A DNA stretch of 16,915 nucleotides from Methanobacteriota archaeon (GCA_002683155.1 NYST01000070.1:1-16915), one strand, 5' to 3'; numbered from the stretch's first letter, positions 8,345 to 16,498 are shown. Made by a program: numbers and translations. The notes: a model not told the origin generated them from the sequence alone.

Positions 8345-9346
8345 ATGGTTGAAGAAACAGCGAGTGAGAATTTGGAAGAAGAAGAGATAGTGATTGACGT
8401 GGACGACCCAGAACCCACGATAGAGGATCTGCCCGGCGTCGGTCCCGCAACAGCAGAAAAACTCCGAGAAGCGGGATTCGAGGATCTATTGGGTATAGCC
8501 GTAATGAGCCCAGCAGAGCTAGCAGAACAAGCAGAACTGGGAGAAGCGGTATCGGCCAAAATAATCGCAGGGGCCAAGAAGCTAGCCAACATCGGAGGCT
8601 TCGTCAGCGGGGCCGCACTACTCGATAGGAGAAAGAGGGTACAGAAGCTGACATCCGGGGCATCCTCGCTGGATGAACTACTAGGTGGGGGCTTTGAGAC
8701 TCAGGCAATAGTCGAGGTCTTCGGAGAGTTCGGAAGCGGAAAGACCCAGATAGGTCACCAACTCGCTGTGAATTGCATACTAGGTTTGGAGCAAGGCGGC
8801 CTCGATGGAGAGATTGTTTACATCGACACAGAAGACACATTCAGGCCAGAGAGAATAGCCCAGATGGCGGAAGCAGTAGGAATCGATCCAAATGACGCAC
8901 TGGATAGGATTCACGTTGCCAGGGCATACAACTCTGCACACCAGATCCTTCTCGTGGATGAGATAAAGAGGATGTCGAAGAGCCTCGATGTCAAGCTGAT
9001 AATAGTCGATTCCCTAACAAGCCACTTCCGCGCTGAATATGTGGGTAGGGGCATGCTTGCCCCCAGGCAGCAGAAGCTCAATCGTCATATGAAGGAACTA
9101 AAGCAAGTTGCCGACGTACAGAATGCGATCGTACTCGTGACGAACCAAGTCCAGGCCAAGCCAGATGCAATGTGGGGGGATCCGACTAGAGCAGTCGGTG
9201 GTCACATTGTGGCGCACGCTAGCACATTCCGCCTTTATCTCAGGAAGTCGAAGGGGGGCCGGAGAATAGCCCGCCTGATCGACAGCCCAAACCTGCCTGA
9301 GGGAGAGGCCGTCTTTACCGTGACATCCGAGGGCCTGCGCGATTAG
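8345..9346 (+). CDS. radA: DNA repair and recombination protein RadA
   Basis: RadA is the archaeal RecA/Rad51 homologue: it forms ATP-dependent filaments on single-stranded DNA and catalyses strand exchange in homologous recombination. The 333 residues show an acidic N-terminal tail (1-24), a helix-hairpin-helix DNA-binding domain (LPGVGPATAEKLREAGF, 29-45), an inter-subunit linker (GGFVSGAALL, 84-93), Walker A GEFGSGKT (127-134), Walker B LIIVDS (218-223), and the L2 loop region (NQVQAKPDAMWGDPTRAVGG, 267-286). This is full length for RadA rather than the shorter RadB. The ATG at 8345 keeps the acidic tail and follows GGTGAT closely. The gene converges on the oligoendopeptidase gene. Confidence 0.97.
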   Translation: MVEETASENLEEEEIVIDVDDPEPTIEDLPGVGPATAEKLREAGFEDLLGIAVMSPAELAEQAELGEAVSAKIIAGAKKLANIGGFVSGAALLDRRKRVQKLTSGASSLDELLGGGFETQAIVEVFGEFGSGKTQIGHQLAVNCILGLEQGGLDGEIVYIDTEDTFRPERIAQMAEAVGIDPNDALDRIHVARAYNSAHQILLVDEIKRMSKSLDVKLIIVDSLTSHFRAEYVGRGMLAPRQQKLNRHMKELKQVADVQNAIVLVTNQVQAKPDAMWGDPTRAVGGHIVAHASTFRLYLRKSKGGRRIARLIDSPNLPEGEAVFTVTSEGLRD

Positions 9347-9355
9347 TGCAGGCCC
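9331..9355 (+). terminator. Hairpin at the 3' end of radA
   Basis: A perfect 8-bp inverted repeat, GGGCCTGC (9331-9338) and GCAGGCCC (9348-9355), brackets the radA stop codon with a 9-base loop. It lies between convergent genes whose stops are 22 bases apart. No T tract follows, so a role as terminator or mRNA 3'-end structure is inferred. Confidence 0.35.
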
Positions 9356-9368
9356 CGGGGTCCGAAGG

Positions 9369-11075
9369 CTAAGTTGGCAATTCGGACAATGCCGTTCCGA
9401 CGGTATCCATGAGTGACATGAAGTGGCCTTCGTTGAAACCCAGTTCCAAATCGGCTGCCGCGAATAGTTCCGGAAGGGTCCTAGTGTTCCCCAGGGTCAT
9501 TGCATTTGCATAGTCATCGAGCGCTTTTTGAGGGTCGCTCATCTGAGTCTTCCACAATTGAAGGGATCCAAGCTGAGCGATACCATATTCGATGTAGTAG
9601 AATGGAACCCCGAAAAGATGGCCTTGTGTCTGCCATGACAACTCTCTGAAATCCGTGTGCCCCGTCCAATCCATTTTGGAGCCGAATCTGTCCCTTATCG
9701 AGAGCCATACCTCGGCCCTCTCTTCCCTCGAATGACCAGGGTTGGCGTATATCCAATGCTGGAAAGAATCAATCGTCGCAATCCATGGCAGTAAGAAGAC
9801 CACTCCTTCCAAATGGGTTCTCCTCGCTCTGTCGGCCTGCTCAGAATCGTAGAACTTGTCCCACCATGGCTGAGTTAGAAGCTCCATTGACATGGATGCA
9901 ACCTCTGCGAACTCAATGGGGTAATCCCTTTCGTCAATTAATTCAAGATGACCGCAATAGAGTGAGTGGAACGCATGTCCGGCCTCGTGAATCATTGTCT
10001 CCAAGTCACCTTGAAGGCCAGCGGCGTTCATGAAGATGAAAGGAACCCTACTCTTTTCCAGATAATACTGGTATCCTCCAGGGGCCTTCCCCTTCCTAGT
10101 ATCTAGATCCAGGGTATCCATCTCGACGAGCTTGTCAAATTTCCCCCCAAGGTCATTGGAAATCTCATGGAACATTTCTGATAGCTTCTCAACCATTTCG
10201 TCTACAGTCTCAAATGGCCTTAGAGGCTCCCTGCCGTGAATATCTGGCCCAGAACCACCTTTTTCATTAACGTCCCACGGACTCAACTCGCTTATTCCTA
10301 GGCCATCGCACCTGTCTTTGTTGATACTTTCTAGGATTGGCATGCAAACAGACTCAACGGACTCGTGGAACTCCAAACAATCCTCGATCGTGTAGTCGAA
10401 CCGATGCATTGCTCTGAACATGTATTGCGTGTAACTCTCGAATCCAGCGTTCGTAGCCATCTGATGCCTAATTGAGATCAACTCGTCGAAAATCTCTGAC
10501 AACCTCTCACTATCTTCCATTCTCCTTCCAGAAATAGACACCCAGGCTGCCTGCCTCTGGGACCTATCATTGGACTCCAGATACTTGCTCATCTGTGGAA
10601 AGGTCCTCTCCTCGCCCTCGAATTCAACCGTCATCGCCCCATTGATGGTCTGTGCTTCGGTAACAAGCTCTGTTTGCCTCACTCCCAGTGGAATGTTCTC
10701 CTTCCTGAATATCTCGACATCAGTCCTCATCCCCCTAAGCATCAGATCGTACCTGTCCGGCAGATCATCAACAGATGGGTGTTGGACGATCCTTCTATTC
10801 AGCGCATCAGAGAATTCAGATAACTTCGGCCTAATGGTGCTCATGAAATTTAGGTAAGACTCCCTTTTCTCCTCACTCTCAGTATCGCAAGTCATTCCAA
10901 TGTAGAGTAGGGCACCGGTTTCCGAGATATGCTCAGCAAGCTCTGAGGAATCGGAAATCAGACTCTCTATGCAACTAGAGCAACTCAACTCCCTCTCCAT
11001 TAGGTCGTTTGTAAGGGGCTCTATGTCCTCCCAAATAGTTGCATTGAAGCCTTCTGGTACGAATCCACTTTCCAT
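9369..11075 (-). CDS. pepF: M3-family oligoendopeptidase (PepF-like)
   Basis: A cytoplasmic zinc metallopeptidase that cleaves oligopeptides, part of peptide turnover. The 568 residues are normal for the M3B/oligoendopeptidase F group. The zinc motif HEAGH (363-367) has two His ligands and the catalytic Glu364. The third ligand is probably Glu in EFAEVASMSME (388-398). The conserved C-terminal block PFYYIEYGIAQLGSLQLW (491-508) is characteristic of the family. There is no signal peptide. It is the last gene of a five-gene minus-strand run, starting 9 bases after the small Cys-rich gene; a GAGGGT ribosome site overlaps the end of that gene. I am sure of the family, less of the exact substrate range. 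Confidence 0.93.
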   Translation of the reverse strand: MESGFVPEGFNATIWEDIEPLTNDLMERELSCSSCIESLISDSSELAEHISETGALLYIGMTCDTESEEKRESYLNFMSTIRPKLSEFSDALNRRIVQHPSVDDLPDRYDLMLRGMRTDVEIFRKENIPLGVRQTELVTEAQTINGAMTVEFEGEERTFPQMSKYLESNDRSQRQAAWVSISGRRMEDSERLSEIFDELISIRHQMATNAGFESYTQYMFRAMHRFDYTIEDCLEFHESVESVCMPILESINKDRCDGLGISELSPWDVNEKGGSGPDIHGREPLRPFETVDEMVEKLSEMFHEISNDLGGKFDKLVEMDTLDLDTRKGKAPGGYQYYLEKSRVPFIFMNAAGLQGDLETMIHEAGHAFHSLYCGHLELIDERDYPIEFAEVASMSMELLTQPWWDKFYDSEQADRARRTHLEGVVFLLPWIATIDSFQHWIYANPGHSREERAEVWLSIRDRFGSKMDWTGHTDFRELSWQTQGHLFGVPFYYIEYGIAQLGSLQLWKTQMSDPQKALDDYANAMTLGNTRTLPELFAAADLELGFNEGHFMSLMDTVGTALSELPT

Positions 11076-11080
11076 GGCCG

Positions 11081-11086
11081 ACCCTC
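11081..11086 (-). promoter_or_regulatory. Ribosome binding site of the oligoendopeptidase gene
   Basis: On the minus strand GAGGGT lies 5 bases before the ATG at 11075 and overlaps the stop codon of the upstream small gene. This fits translational coupling within an operon and supports the chosen start. Confidence 0.45.
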
Positions 11087-11330
11087 ACTTCTTTACTGGC
11101 CTCGGACCAAGTGGGAGGGGCCCCTGTTCTCGAGTCCACTTCGCACACTTCCATTCTTCTACTGCGGCCTCAACCTTCAACCGTATCTCCTCTAGGTCTG
11201 GATGCTCTGGGTTACTCTTCTCTATCCAGCACGCCGTGCAGAATCTTTTTCCTTCATGAATGAGGAAGTTTCCTGAAGTGCATGGGATGCTGCAAGAATC
11301 GCATTTTCCGAAGCCGTAGAACTTTGGCAT
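11085..11330 (-). CDS. Small Cys-rich, probably zinc-binding protein
   Basis: The 81-residue protein has a CxxCx3C cluster (Cys10, 13, 17) and a second CxxC (Cys31, 34) followed by Trp35, spaced like a treble-clef or LIM-like zinc finger: GKCDSCSIPC then RFCTACW. Residues 45-66 form a likely amphipathic helix with an additional Cys62, and the tail is Pro- and Lys-rich. I do not recognise a named family; a nucleic-acid or protein-binding zinc finger is plausible. It starts 52 bases after cgi121 and ends 9 bases before the oligoendopeptidase start, so it is probably in the same transcript. Confidence 0.72.
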   Translation of the reverse strand: MPKFYGFGKCDSCSIPCTSGNFLIHEGKRFCTACWIEKSNPEHPDLEEIRLKVEAAVEEWKCAKWTREQGPLPLGPRPVKK

Positions 11331-11382
11331 GTTACGAATTCCTGTAGTGCCATACGCCTATCAACATGACTGATGAAAGAAC

Positions 11383-11952
11383 TCATCTCAAATCCGAAAG
11401 AGCTAGGTGACTCAGGAACAAATCCTCTATTTCTGACGGGCTCGCCCCCTCGATGTAGTCCGAACCAATCATCTCTAGCCCACTAGAAGTTGGAGTTGGT
11501 CGGTTAGGCATCAGCGAACCACCTAGAATCTCGACTAATCGAACTCCCTCTTCTGTTGCTGAGTTGTAACTTTCCAGTGGTATCGAAAACTCTCCGAAAT
11601 CATTACCCAGATCAGAGTCAGGTAGCATCACGACCCAGGCACACTCGTCACCTATTGCAATCCCTGCCCTTTCAAACGCCTTGTTTATCTGACGAGTTCC
11701 CGAGATCAATCTCATAAATTCTGCATCAGGCGTCTTGGCCACCATTTCACCAGAGGCCTCATTCCTCCTGAGCGCGTACCAAACTGTCCAGAGGTGGGCT
11801 TCACTGGCCGCCGCCTCATAAGATAACAACATCCACCTATTGTTAGGCCTCCATTCGTTAATGGTCGATACCAAGGAAAATACATTCTTTACCGGCTCCG
11901 AGAATCTCACTCCCCAAGCAGGAAACCACGGAACTAGGTGGTGCGCGTCCAT
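11383..11952 (-). CDS. cgi121: KEOPS complex subunit Cgi121-like protein
   Basis: The KEOPS complex adds threonylcarbamoyl to make t6A37 in ANN-decoding tRNAs; Cgi121 binds tRNA (including its 3' CCA end) and the Bud32 kinase. The 189-residue product shows the family layout: an N-terminal beta part, a helix with SYEAAASEAHLWTVWYAL (44-61) where Cgi121 proteins have an Ala-rich helix, and the diagnostic segment LISGTRQINKAFERAGI (82-98), followed by a beta strand (CAWVVMLP, 104-111). It is somewhat longer than the usual ~150 residues, with the extra length at the C-terminus (about 155-189, acidic helix). It lies 32 bases after hel308 on the same strand. Hel308-Cgi121 adjacency is, to my knowledge, recurrent in archaea. 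No other KEOPS genes are in the window. Confidence 0.82.
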   Translation of the reverse strand: MDAHHLVPWFPAWGVRFSEPVKNVFSLVSTINEWRPNNRWMLLSYEAAASEAHLWTVWYALRRNEASGEMVAKTPDAEFMRLISGTRQINKAFERAGIAIGDECAWVVMLPDSDLGNDFGEFSIPLESYNSATEEGVRLVEILGGSLMPNRPTPTSSGLEMIGSDYIEGASPSEIEDLFLSHLALSDLR

Positions 11953-11984
11953 GCTTCCCGATGCGATTCTGTTGATGAATCTGA

Positions 11985-14513
11985 TTAGCGACTCTTTCTA
12001 ACTGCCTTTCCAGCCGAATCCACTAATTTGTCGACTAATTTAGGACTCCATCCCCTCAGGTCAGACAGTCTTGACCTATCTCTCTCGGTAATTACAGATA
12101 GGTCGGATGCAGTGCTAACTCCCAGAGTATCAGACATCTCCCTTGCTCTAACCCTGCCAACTCCCCTGATTGCAACTAATCCCAGGATGTCTGCCTTGCA
12201 GCCATACCTAACTCTTCGGTGCACTTCGTCAATTGAGTCATACAACGTTTTGTGAGCACCCCGATCTAGCCTTGCCAACTCCTCGTCTTCCGAAAGAATT
12301 CTCCGCATTGCATACAGGAGCCACTCAATCAACTCAACTCTGCTACGTAAGTCTCCCGCTTGGACTCCCCAATCGTCCTCTATTGATTCTAGTGAGTCCT
12401 CATCCATCCAAGAATTTACCACTAATGCCCCCTTCATTCTCCGCTCTTCTTCGAAGTCGGCAGGCGTGGAAAGGAACTCTCTTTCACGGCCATGCAATGC
12501 CTCTTGAATAGCGCCATAGTCATTCTTCCTTGGCCAAAGGGGGAGGAAATCAGGGGTACAAGAAGCTAGATGGAGAAGGCTCAATGGTGAAACCTGGCCA
12601 ACTTTGTCTTCTCCCGAAATTATCTCCATCGCCTTTCTAAGCCCATCTTGAATAATCCTGCCAGAAATTGGATTAAGATAGAGTCTCGAAACCCTTGCTC
12701 CTAGTGGCGTAGGCGCGTAAGTCATTGCAACCGGTTCTGGGAGAAAAGAATCCGACGGCCTGTACATGCTGGCCTTCTTGAAACCAAAAATTGCCGGCCC
12801 CCTCCGAGGTGAGAGCCTCCTCGCTGGCTCTTCCTTGGGGATGAGGTCCAATCCCGGAATTGCAGTAGCAGAGTTTGCCCATGACGGCATCTCATCCTGC
12901 CAATCCTCCTCCTGACTCTCTTTGGCCCCAGCATCCTTGATCCTCATCTCAACTTGCTCAGACTCCCCCTTCCTCTCTAACATTCCATTCTCACAGAGCC
13001 AGTGCAGGACATCATCAGTTCTGGCCTCAAGAGTCTCCGAATCCATCTGGCTTGAGAGAAAGGTCTTCGATAGAAATCTTGAGATTGCATCCCTATCATC
13101 TATCCCTGCAGTAGCCACAATGGAAAGGATATGAGCAAGCAACGCTCCATCTTCCTCTGCATTCTGGGCTCCCGGATTGGCCAGTTTGGAGGTAACATCC
13201 TCTGGCTCCCCTTTGATGTATAGATCGATCAGTGCATCCTCGTCTTGTTTGCTCTTTGAAATCAAGAAGGACTCCCCAAACTCGTCGAAACCAGGTCTTC
13301 CTGCCCTTCCCATCATCTGCCTCACCTCCATCACAGGAAGAGGCATACTCCTTGCTGCAACAGTACTCCATCTCCTTGTATCTCTTACAACAACCCTGCT
13401 TGCTGGAAGGTTTACTCCTTGGGCGAGGGTTGGTGTTGCTACTATGCACAATAGATTTCCAGATCTGAAACCGTTCTCAATAATCCTTCGTTGAGAAGAA
13501 GTCAGTCCTGCATGATGGAAGCCAACCCCTCCCCTTACTGCATTTGCCAGTGCCTTTCCTGTTACTGAAACACCTTCTCTAGAAGACAGTGAATTTGCCA
13601 TTTCATTCCAGGAATCAGTAACTGAATCTGAGATTCCATGATTGCCCTTGGCTACTTTTGATTTGACATGCTTTGAGAGCTCTCTGGCTTCCTTCTGCGC
13701 TGAGGATCTCGAAGCCACAAAAACCAGCATCTGCTTATCCATATCCGTGGTATCGTCTAGAACGGAGTGCAGGTTCTTGTTCACCCCCCCATCAAGCCTC
13801 TTCGACTCCGGGAGAGAAAACTCCCCACCAGGGCTTTCGACTGCGTGGTATCTAAGGTCCAAGCCGGTCAGAGTTCCTGAGTATAGGGCGATTGGCCGCC
13901 ATTCAGACTTGATCAAATCTGCTTCCAACCATTCTGCCAACTCATCTGCATTTCCCACTGTTGCCGATAGGGCTAGTATTTGCGCTCCTTCAACCCGGTG
14001 CCTGATCCTGGACAGCAATATTTCCAGTGTCGGGCCCCTGCTCGGCTCTTGCAGCAGGTGGAACTCATCTGCTACTACGATCCCAATGTCGTCCATCAGA
14101 GAAGGATTTGAACGAAGCATAGAGTCCAACTTCTCACTGGTACAAACCAGTACATCCGAGTCTTCAACGAAATTATTCTCGCTACTTCTATCTCCAATCG
14201 CGAGGCCAACCTTGAGTCCAACGCTGTTGCAGATTTCACTCAATTCACTGAATTTCTCGGAGGCAAGAGCCTTTAGTGGGACAATGTAAACGCCTCTCAT
14301 ACCCTTCAAATCATTAGATAACCTATGTGCAATTGTGATGTGCGCTACAAGTGACTTCCCACTAGCAGTGGGAATCGCAAGCATCAGATTCCTCCCATCA
14401 AGAGAATTTGGTAGGGCCCTTGCCTGTGGGGGAAATAATTGACTGATCCCCCAATCCCGCTCAAGCATCCTCTTCAGACGTTCGTCGATTTGGAACTCCT
14501 CGATGTCGACCAT
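11985..14513 (-). CDS. hel308: ATP-dependent DNA helicase Hel308 (Ski2-like)
   Basis: Hel308 unwinds lagging strands at stalled or broken forks, 3' to 5', in archaeal recombination repair. Counting from ATG 14513 (842 residues) the motifs are: FPPQ (27-30), motif I IPTASGKS (47-54), Ia VPLKALA (78-84), II DEFH (149-152, where many relatives have DEIH), III SATVGN (183-188), GVGFHHAGL (329-337), V VATPTLAQGVNLPA (358-371), VI QMMGRAGRPGFD (399-410). A winged-helix, a helical ratchet region (about 622-762) and a C-terminal helix-hairpin-helix (about 774-804) follow. An acidic and then basic insertion of about 80 residues interrupts the winged helix near 516-597. A GTG at 14537 would add 8 residues, but ATG 14513 follows a GAGGGCGAGG purine-rich site and gives the usual N-terminal length. 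Confidence 0.94.
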   Translation of the reverse strand: MVDIEEFQIDERLKRMLERDWGISQLFPPQARALPNSLDGRNLMLAIPTASGKSLVAHITIAHRLSNDLKGMRGVYIVPLKALASEKFSELSEICNSVGLKVGLAIGDRSSENNFVEDSDVLVCTSEKLDSMLRSNPSLMDDIGIVVADEFHLLQEPSRGPTLEILLSRIRHRVEGAQILALSATVGNADELAEWLEADLIKSEWRPIALYSGTLTGLDLRYHAVESPGGEFSLPESKRLDGGVNKNLHSVLDDTTDMDKQMLVFVASRSSAQKEARELSKHVKSKVAKGNHGISDSVTDSWNEMANSLSSREGVSVTGKALANAVRGGVGFHHAGLTSSQRRIIENGFRSGNLLCIVATPTLAQGVNLPASRVVVRDTRRWSTVAARSMPLPVMEVRQMMGRAGRPGFDEFGESFLISKSKQDEDALIDLYIKGEPEDVTSKLANPGAQNAEEDGALLAHILSIVATAGIDDRDAISRFLSKTFLSSQMDSETLEARTDDVLHWLCENGMLERKGESEQVEMRIKDAGAKESQEEDWQDEMPSWANSATAIPGLDLIPKEEPARRLSPRRGPAIFGFKKASMYRPSDSFLPEPVAMTYAPTPLGARVSRLYLNPISGRIIQDGLRKAMEIISGEDKVGQVSPLSLLHLASCTPDFLPLWPRKNDYGAIQEALHGREREFLSTPADFEEERRMKGALVVNSWMDEDSLESIEDDWGVQAGDLRSRVELIEWLLYAMRRILSEDEELARLDRGAHKTLYDSIDEVHRRVRYGCKADILGLVAIRGVGRVRAREMSDTLGVSTASDLSVITERDRSRLSDLRGWSPKLVDKLVDSAGKAVRKSR

Positions 14514-14581
14514 CCCGGCCTCGCCCTCGTCTTGCACGAGGGGACTTCAATTCGGCCGTTCTAAAGGATGCCGAGAGAGAA

Positions 14582-15058
14582 TCAGTTCCATCTGTGGAAG
14601 GCAGGATGCCCTTCCTTTACAGCGACGAACAACCCTTCTCCGGTTGCACACAACTCGCCATCCGCAAAAAGCGACATCATTACCTTCGCCCGGTCTTCTC
14701 CAATTTCGACTACCTCGCCAGACACGCGAAGGGTGACTCCGAAGGGAGTCGGCCTTCTGAGTTTGATACTGTATGAAGCCGTGACCGTGCACGGGGGCTC
14801 CGAAGTACCGGCTTGGTCCATCAGGGCAATCGCCGCGGTCCAGTTTCCATGACAGTCGAGCAAAGTCCCGATAATCCCCCCATTTATCATTCCAGGAAAT
14901 GCTTGGTGATCTTCTGTCGGGTTGAACTCCATCTCAAGCCCATTTTCCCCTCTGAAGGACCGGATTCTCAATCCATCCTTGTTTGAGGGGCCGCATCCAA
15001 AGCATATGCTGGAAGGTGCATGAATCTCTTGCACAGACCTCTCACCATCCCCCTCCAT
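14582..15058 (-). CDS. Hotdog-fold thioesterase-like protein (PaaI/4HBT type)
   Basis: The 158 residues fit the hotdog fold of acyl-CoA thioesterases. The central segment HQAFPGMINGGIIGTLLD (51-68) matches the PaaI/4HBT active-site helix (the H..FPG..xGGxxxTLLD pattern). Strands at about 90-100, 108-118 and 122-131 follow, ending in GELCATGEGLFV (134-145). An N-terminal CFGCG (19-23) is common in one subgroup of these proteins ('CFVCGxxNPxGL' type); here it is CFGCGPSNKDGL. The substrate is unknown; release of CoA from an aryl or fatty acyl thioester is the usual activity. It is the first gene of the minus-strand run, 68 bases before hel308, and is divergent from the zinc hydrolase gene. A GGAGG lies about 13 bases before the ATG. 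Confidence 0.85.
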   Translation of the reverse strand: MEGDGERSVQEIHAPSSICFGCGPSNKDGLRIRSFRGENGLEMEFNPTEDHQAFPGMINGGIIGTLLDCHGNWTAAIALMDQAGTSEPPCTVTASYSIKLRRPTPFGVTLRVSGEVVEIGEDRAKVMMSLFADGELCATGEGLFVAVKEGHPAFHRWN

Positions 15059-15110
15059 GGCTATCGAAAGCCCTCCTTGAAATTGAATATTCCCAAAACC
15101 GCGTTGCGGA

Positions 15111-15120
15111 TTGTATTAAT
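15111..15120 (+). promoter_or_regulatory. Probable TATA box of the desuccinylase-family gene
   Basis: TTGTATTAAT is centred about 27 bases before the GTG at 15143, so the transcript would start at the GTG itself. This argues against the upstream ATG at 15020, which would overlap the divergent hotdog gene and lie before the promoter. Confidence 0.42.
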
Positions 15121-15142
15121 TCACCAATCCCTCGGGCTAACA

Positions 15143-16498
15143 GTGAGCGAGGGCGATTCAGTCAAAGTTGACCCGCCTCCAACCAGTAGCGAGACTAAAC
15201 TGCCTCCTCGAGCAAAGAAGAGAAGGTTCGCACCGATTAAGATAGCCAATCAGATTCCAATGCGTAGGCGAAAGGAGATCGAGAAGGCACTTGGGGAGGT
15301 GGGGGAGAGCCCAGCCAAATGGTCTCGTAATGGGGGGACAAAGAATCACGTCTTCATGAGGAAGAGAATCAAACCCGGAACGGTTAGGCACATGGAGTAC
15401 GATCTCCTAGATGTTGAGATCGGAGAGTCATGGCCAGTCCCAATCAGTGTAATCCATGGCTCCCGACCGGGTCCGGTGGTGACTCTTCTGGGCGCTATAC
15501 ATGGGGACGAATTGGTTGGCCCCCTTGCTCTGACATACCTCTGCGGGCCCAACTTCATGGGTCCAGAAAGGGTGATTGATGCTAGCGTTCTGGCTGGGAC
15601 AATCAGAATCGTACCTATCGTCAATCTCCCCGGATACAGGAGGATGATACGAGACTTCCCAGATGGCAGGGATTTGAACCGATGCTTCCCAGGTAATCCC
15701 GATAGCAACACAACTTCCAGGGTGGCTAACAAGCTTTGGAAAAAGCTCATCTCGACTAGTGACTATGTCGTTGACCTCCACTCGGCAGCAAAGGGGAGGA
15801 CGAACATCCCGCAGATTAGGGCCAATCTCGCACATGCAAGCAGCAATCGAATTGCAAGGTCGTTCGGAATCGAGACAATACTGGATAGCCAGGGGCCAAA
15901 GGGATCACTGCGTAGGGTAGCAAACCAGGAGGGAATAGCATGCATCACCTACGAAGGCGGTGGTTCGGATGAGGCAGACCCGGAGTCAGTTCAGATCTCG
16001 ATGTACGGAATAATCAACCTGCTGAGGAGCCTTAGGATGCTACCCGGATACCCCAGCAAGCCCCGATTCAGGATCCTGGCTTCTGGATCGGTATGGATCA
16101 GGTCCGATCAAGGAGGCCTCCTCGACGTCCTTGCTCCTGCGGGCAGCTTCGTCGAGGAAGGCGAGATAGTCGCTACAATAACCGACCCTGAACTGCCAGG
16201 GGTTCAGCACGACGTCGTCTCGCCAATCAGGGGCTTGCTGATCAGTTCTGCAACTCACCCATTCGTAAATTCAGGATCACCGATCGGTCACCTACTTCCA
16301 GTCAAGAGGGGCGTTACCACCCTGAAGAAGAGGCTGGACGACGAGGGATGTTTGATTATCAGCGGTTCTGATGGAGAGCCACCATGGAGGGAGGACGAGG
16401 ATATCGAGGACATCGCCGTCTTCGGAGAGTGGTCGGGAGGGTCACCAGACGCGGAGTGGGGGCCAGCAGGCTCAACGGATGAAGAGGAAGACAACTGA
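15143..16498 (+). CDS. Succinylglutamate desuccinylase/aspartoacylase-family zinc hydrolase
   Basis: Zinc carboxypeptidase-like fold (M14-related, AstE/AspA family) that cleaves an amide bond on a small N-acylated substrate. Counting from GTG 15143 (451 residues): zinc ligands in GAIHGDE (117-123), the DLNRCFPG block (177-184), third ligand in DLHS (211-214), and catalytic-Glu candidate in TYEGGG (270-275). A C-terminal barrel-like domain (about 310-385, with LLDVLAPAGSFVEEGEIVA) resembles that seen in many members. The tail is very acidic (EEEDN). The first ~70 residues are basic and Pro-rich and have no clear counterpart in the family. The frame extends up to ATG 15020, but that would overlap the hotdog gene; GTG at TATA distance is preferred, and ATG 15260 is another option. 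The exact substrate is unknown. Confidence 0.85.
   Translation: MSEGDSVKVDPPPTSSETKLPPRAKKRRFAPIKIANQIPMRRRKEIEKALGEVGESPAKWSRNGGTKNHVFMRKRIKPGTVRHMEYDLLDVEIGESWPVPISVIHGSRPGPVVTLLGAIHGDELVGPLALTYLCGPNFMGPERVIDASVLAGTIRIVPIVNLPGYRRMIRDFPDGRDLNRCFPGNPDSNTTSRVANKLWKKLISTSDYVVDLHSAAKGRTNIPQIRANLAHASSNRIARSFGIETILDSQGPKGSLRRVANQEGIACITYEGGGSDEADPESVQISMYGIINLLRSLRMLPGYPSKPRFRILASGSVWIRSDQGGLLDVLAPAGSFVEEGEIVATITDPELPGVQHDVVSPIRGLLISSATHPFVNSGSPIGHLLPVKRGVTTLKKRLDDEGCLIISGSDGEPPWREDEDIEDIAVFGEWSGGSPDAEWGPAGSTDEEEDN

Noticed and set aside
13642..14289. Plus-strand frame of 215 codons
   Set aside because: Lies wholly inside hel308 opposite its helicase motifs; Ser-rich low-complexity translation typical of a shadow.
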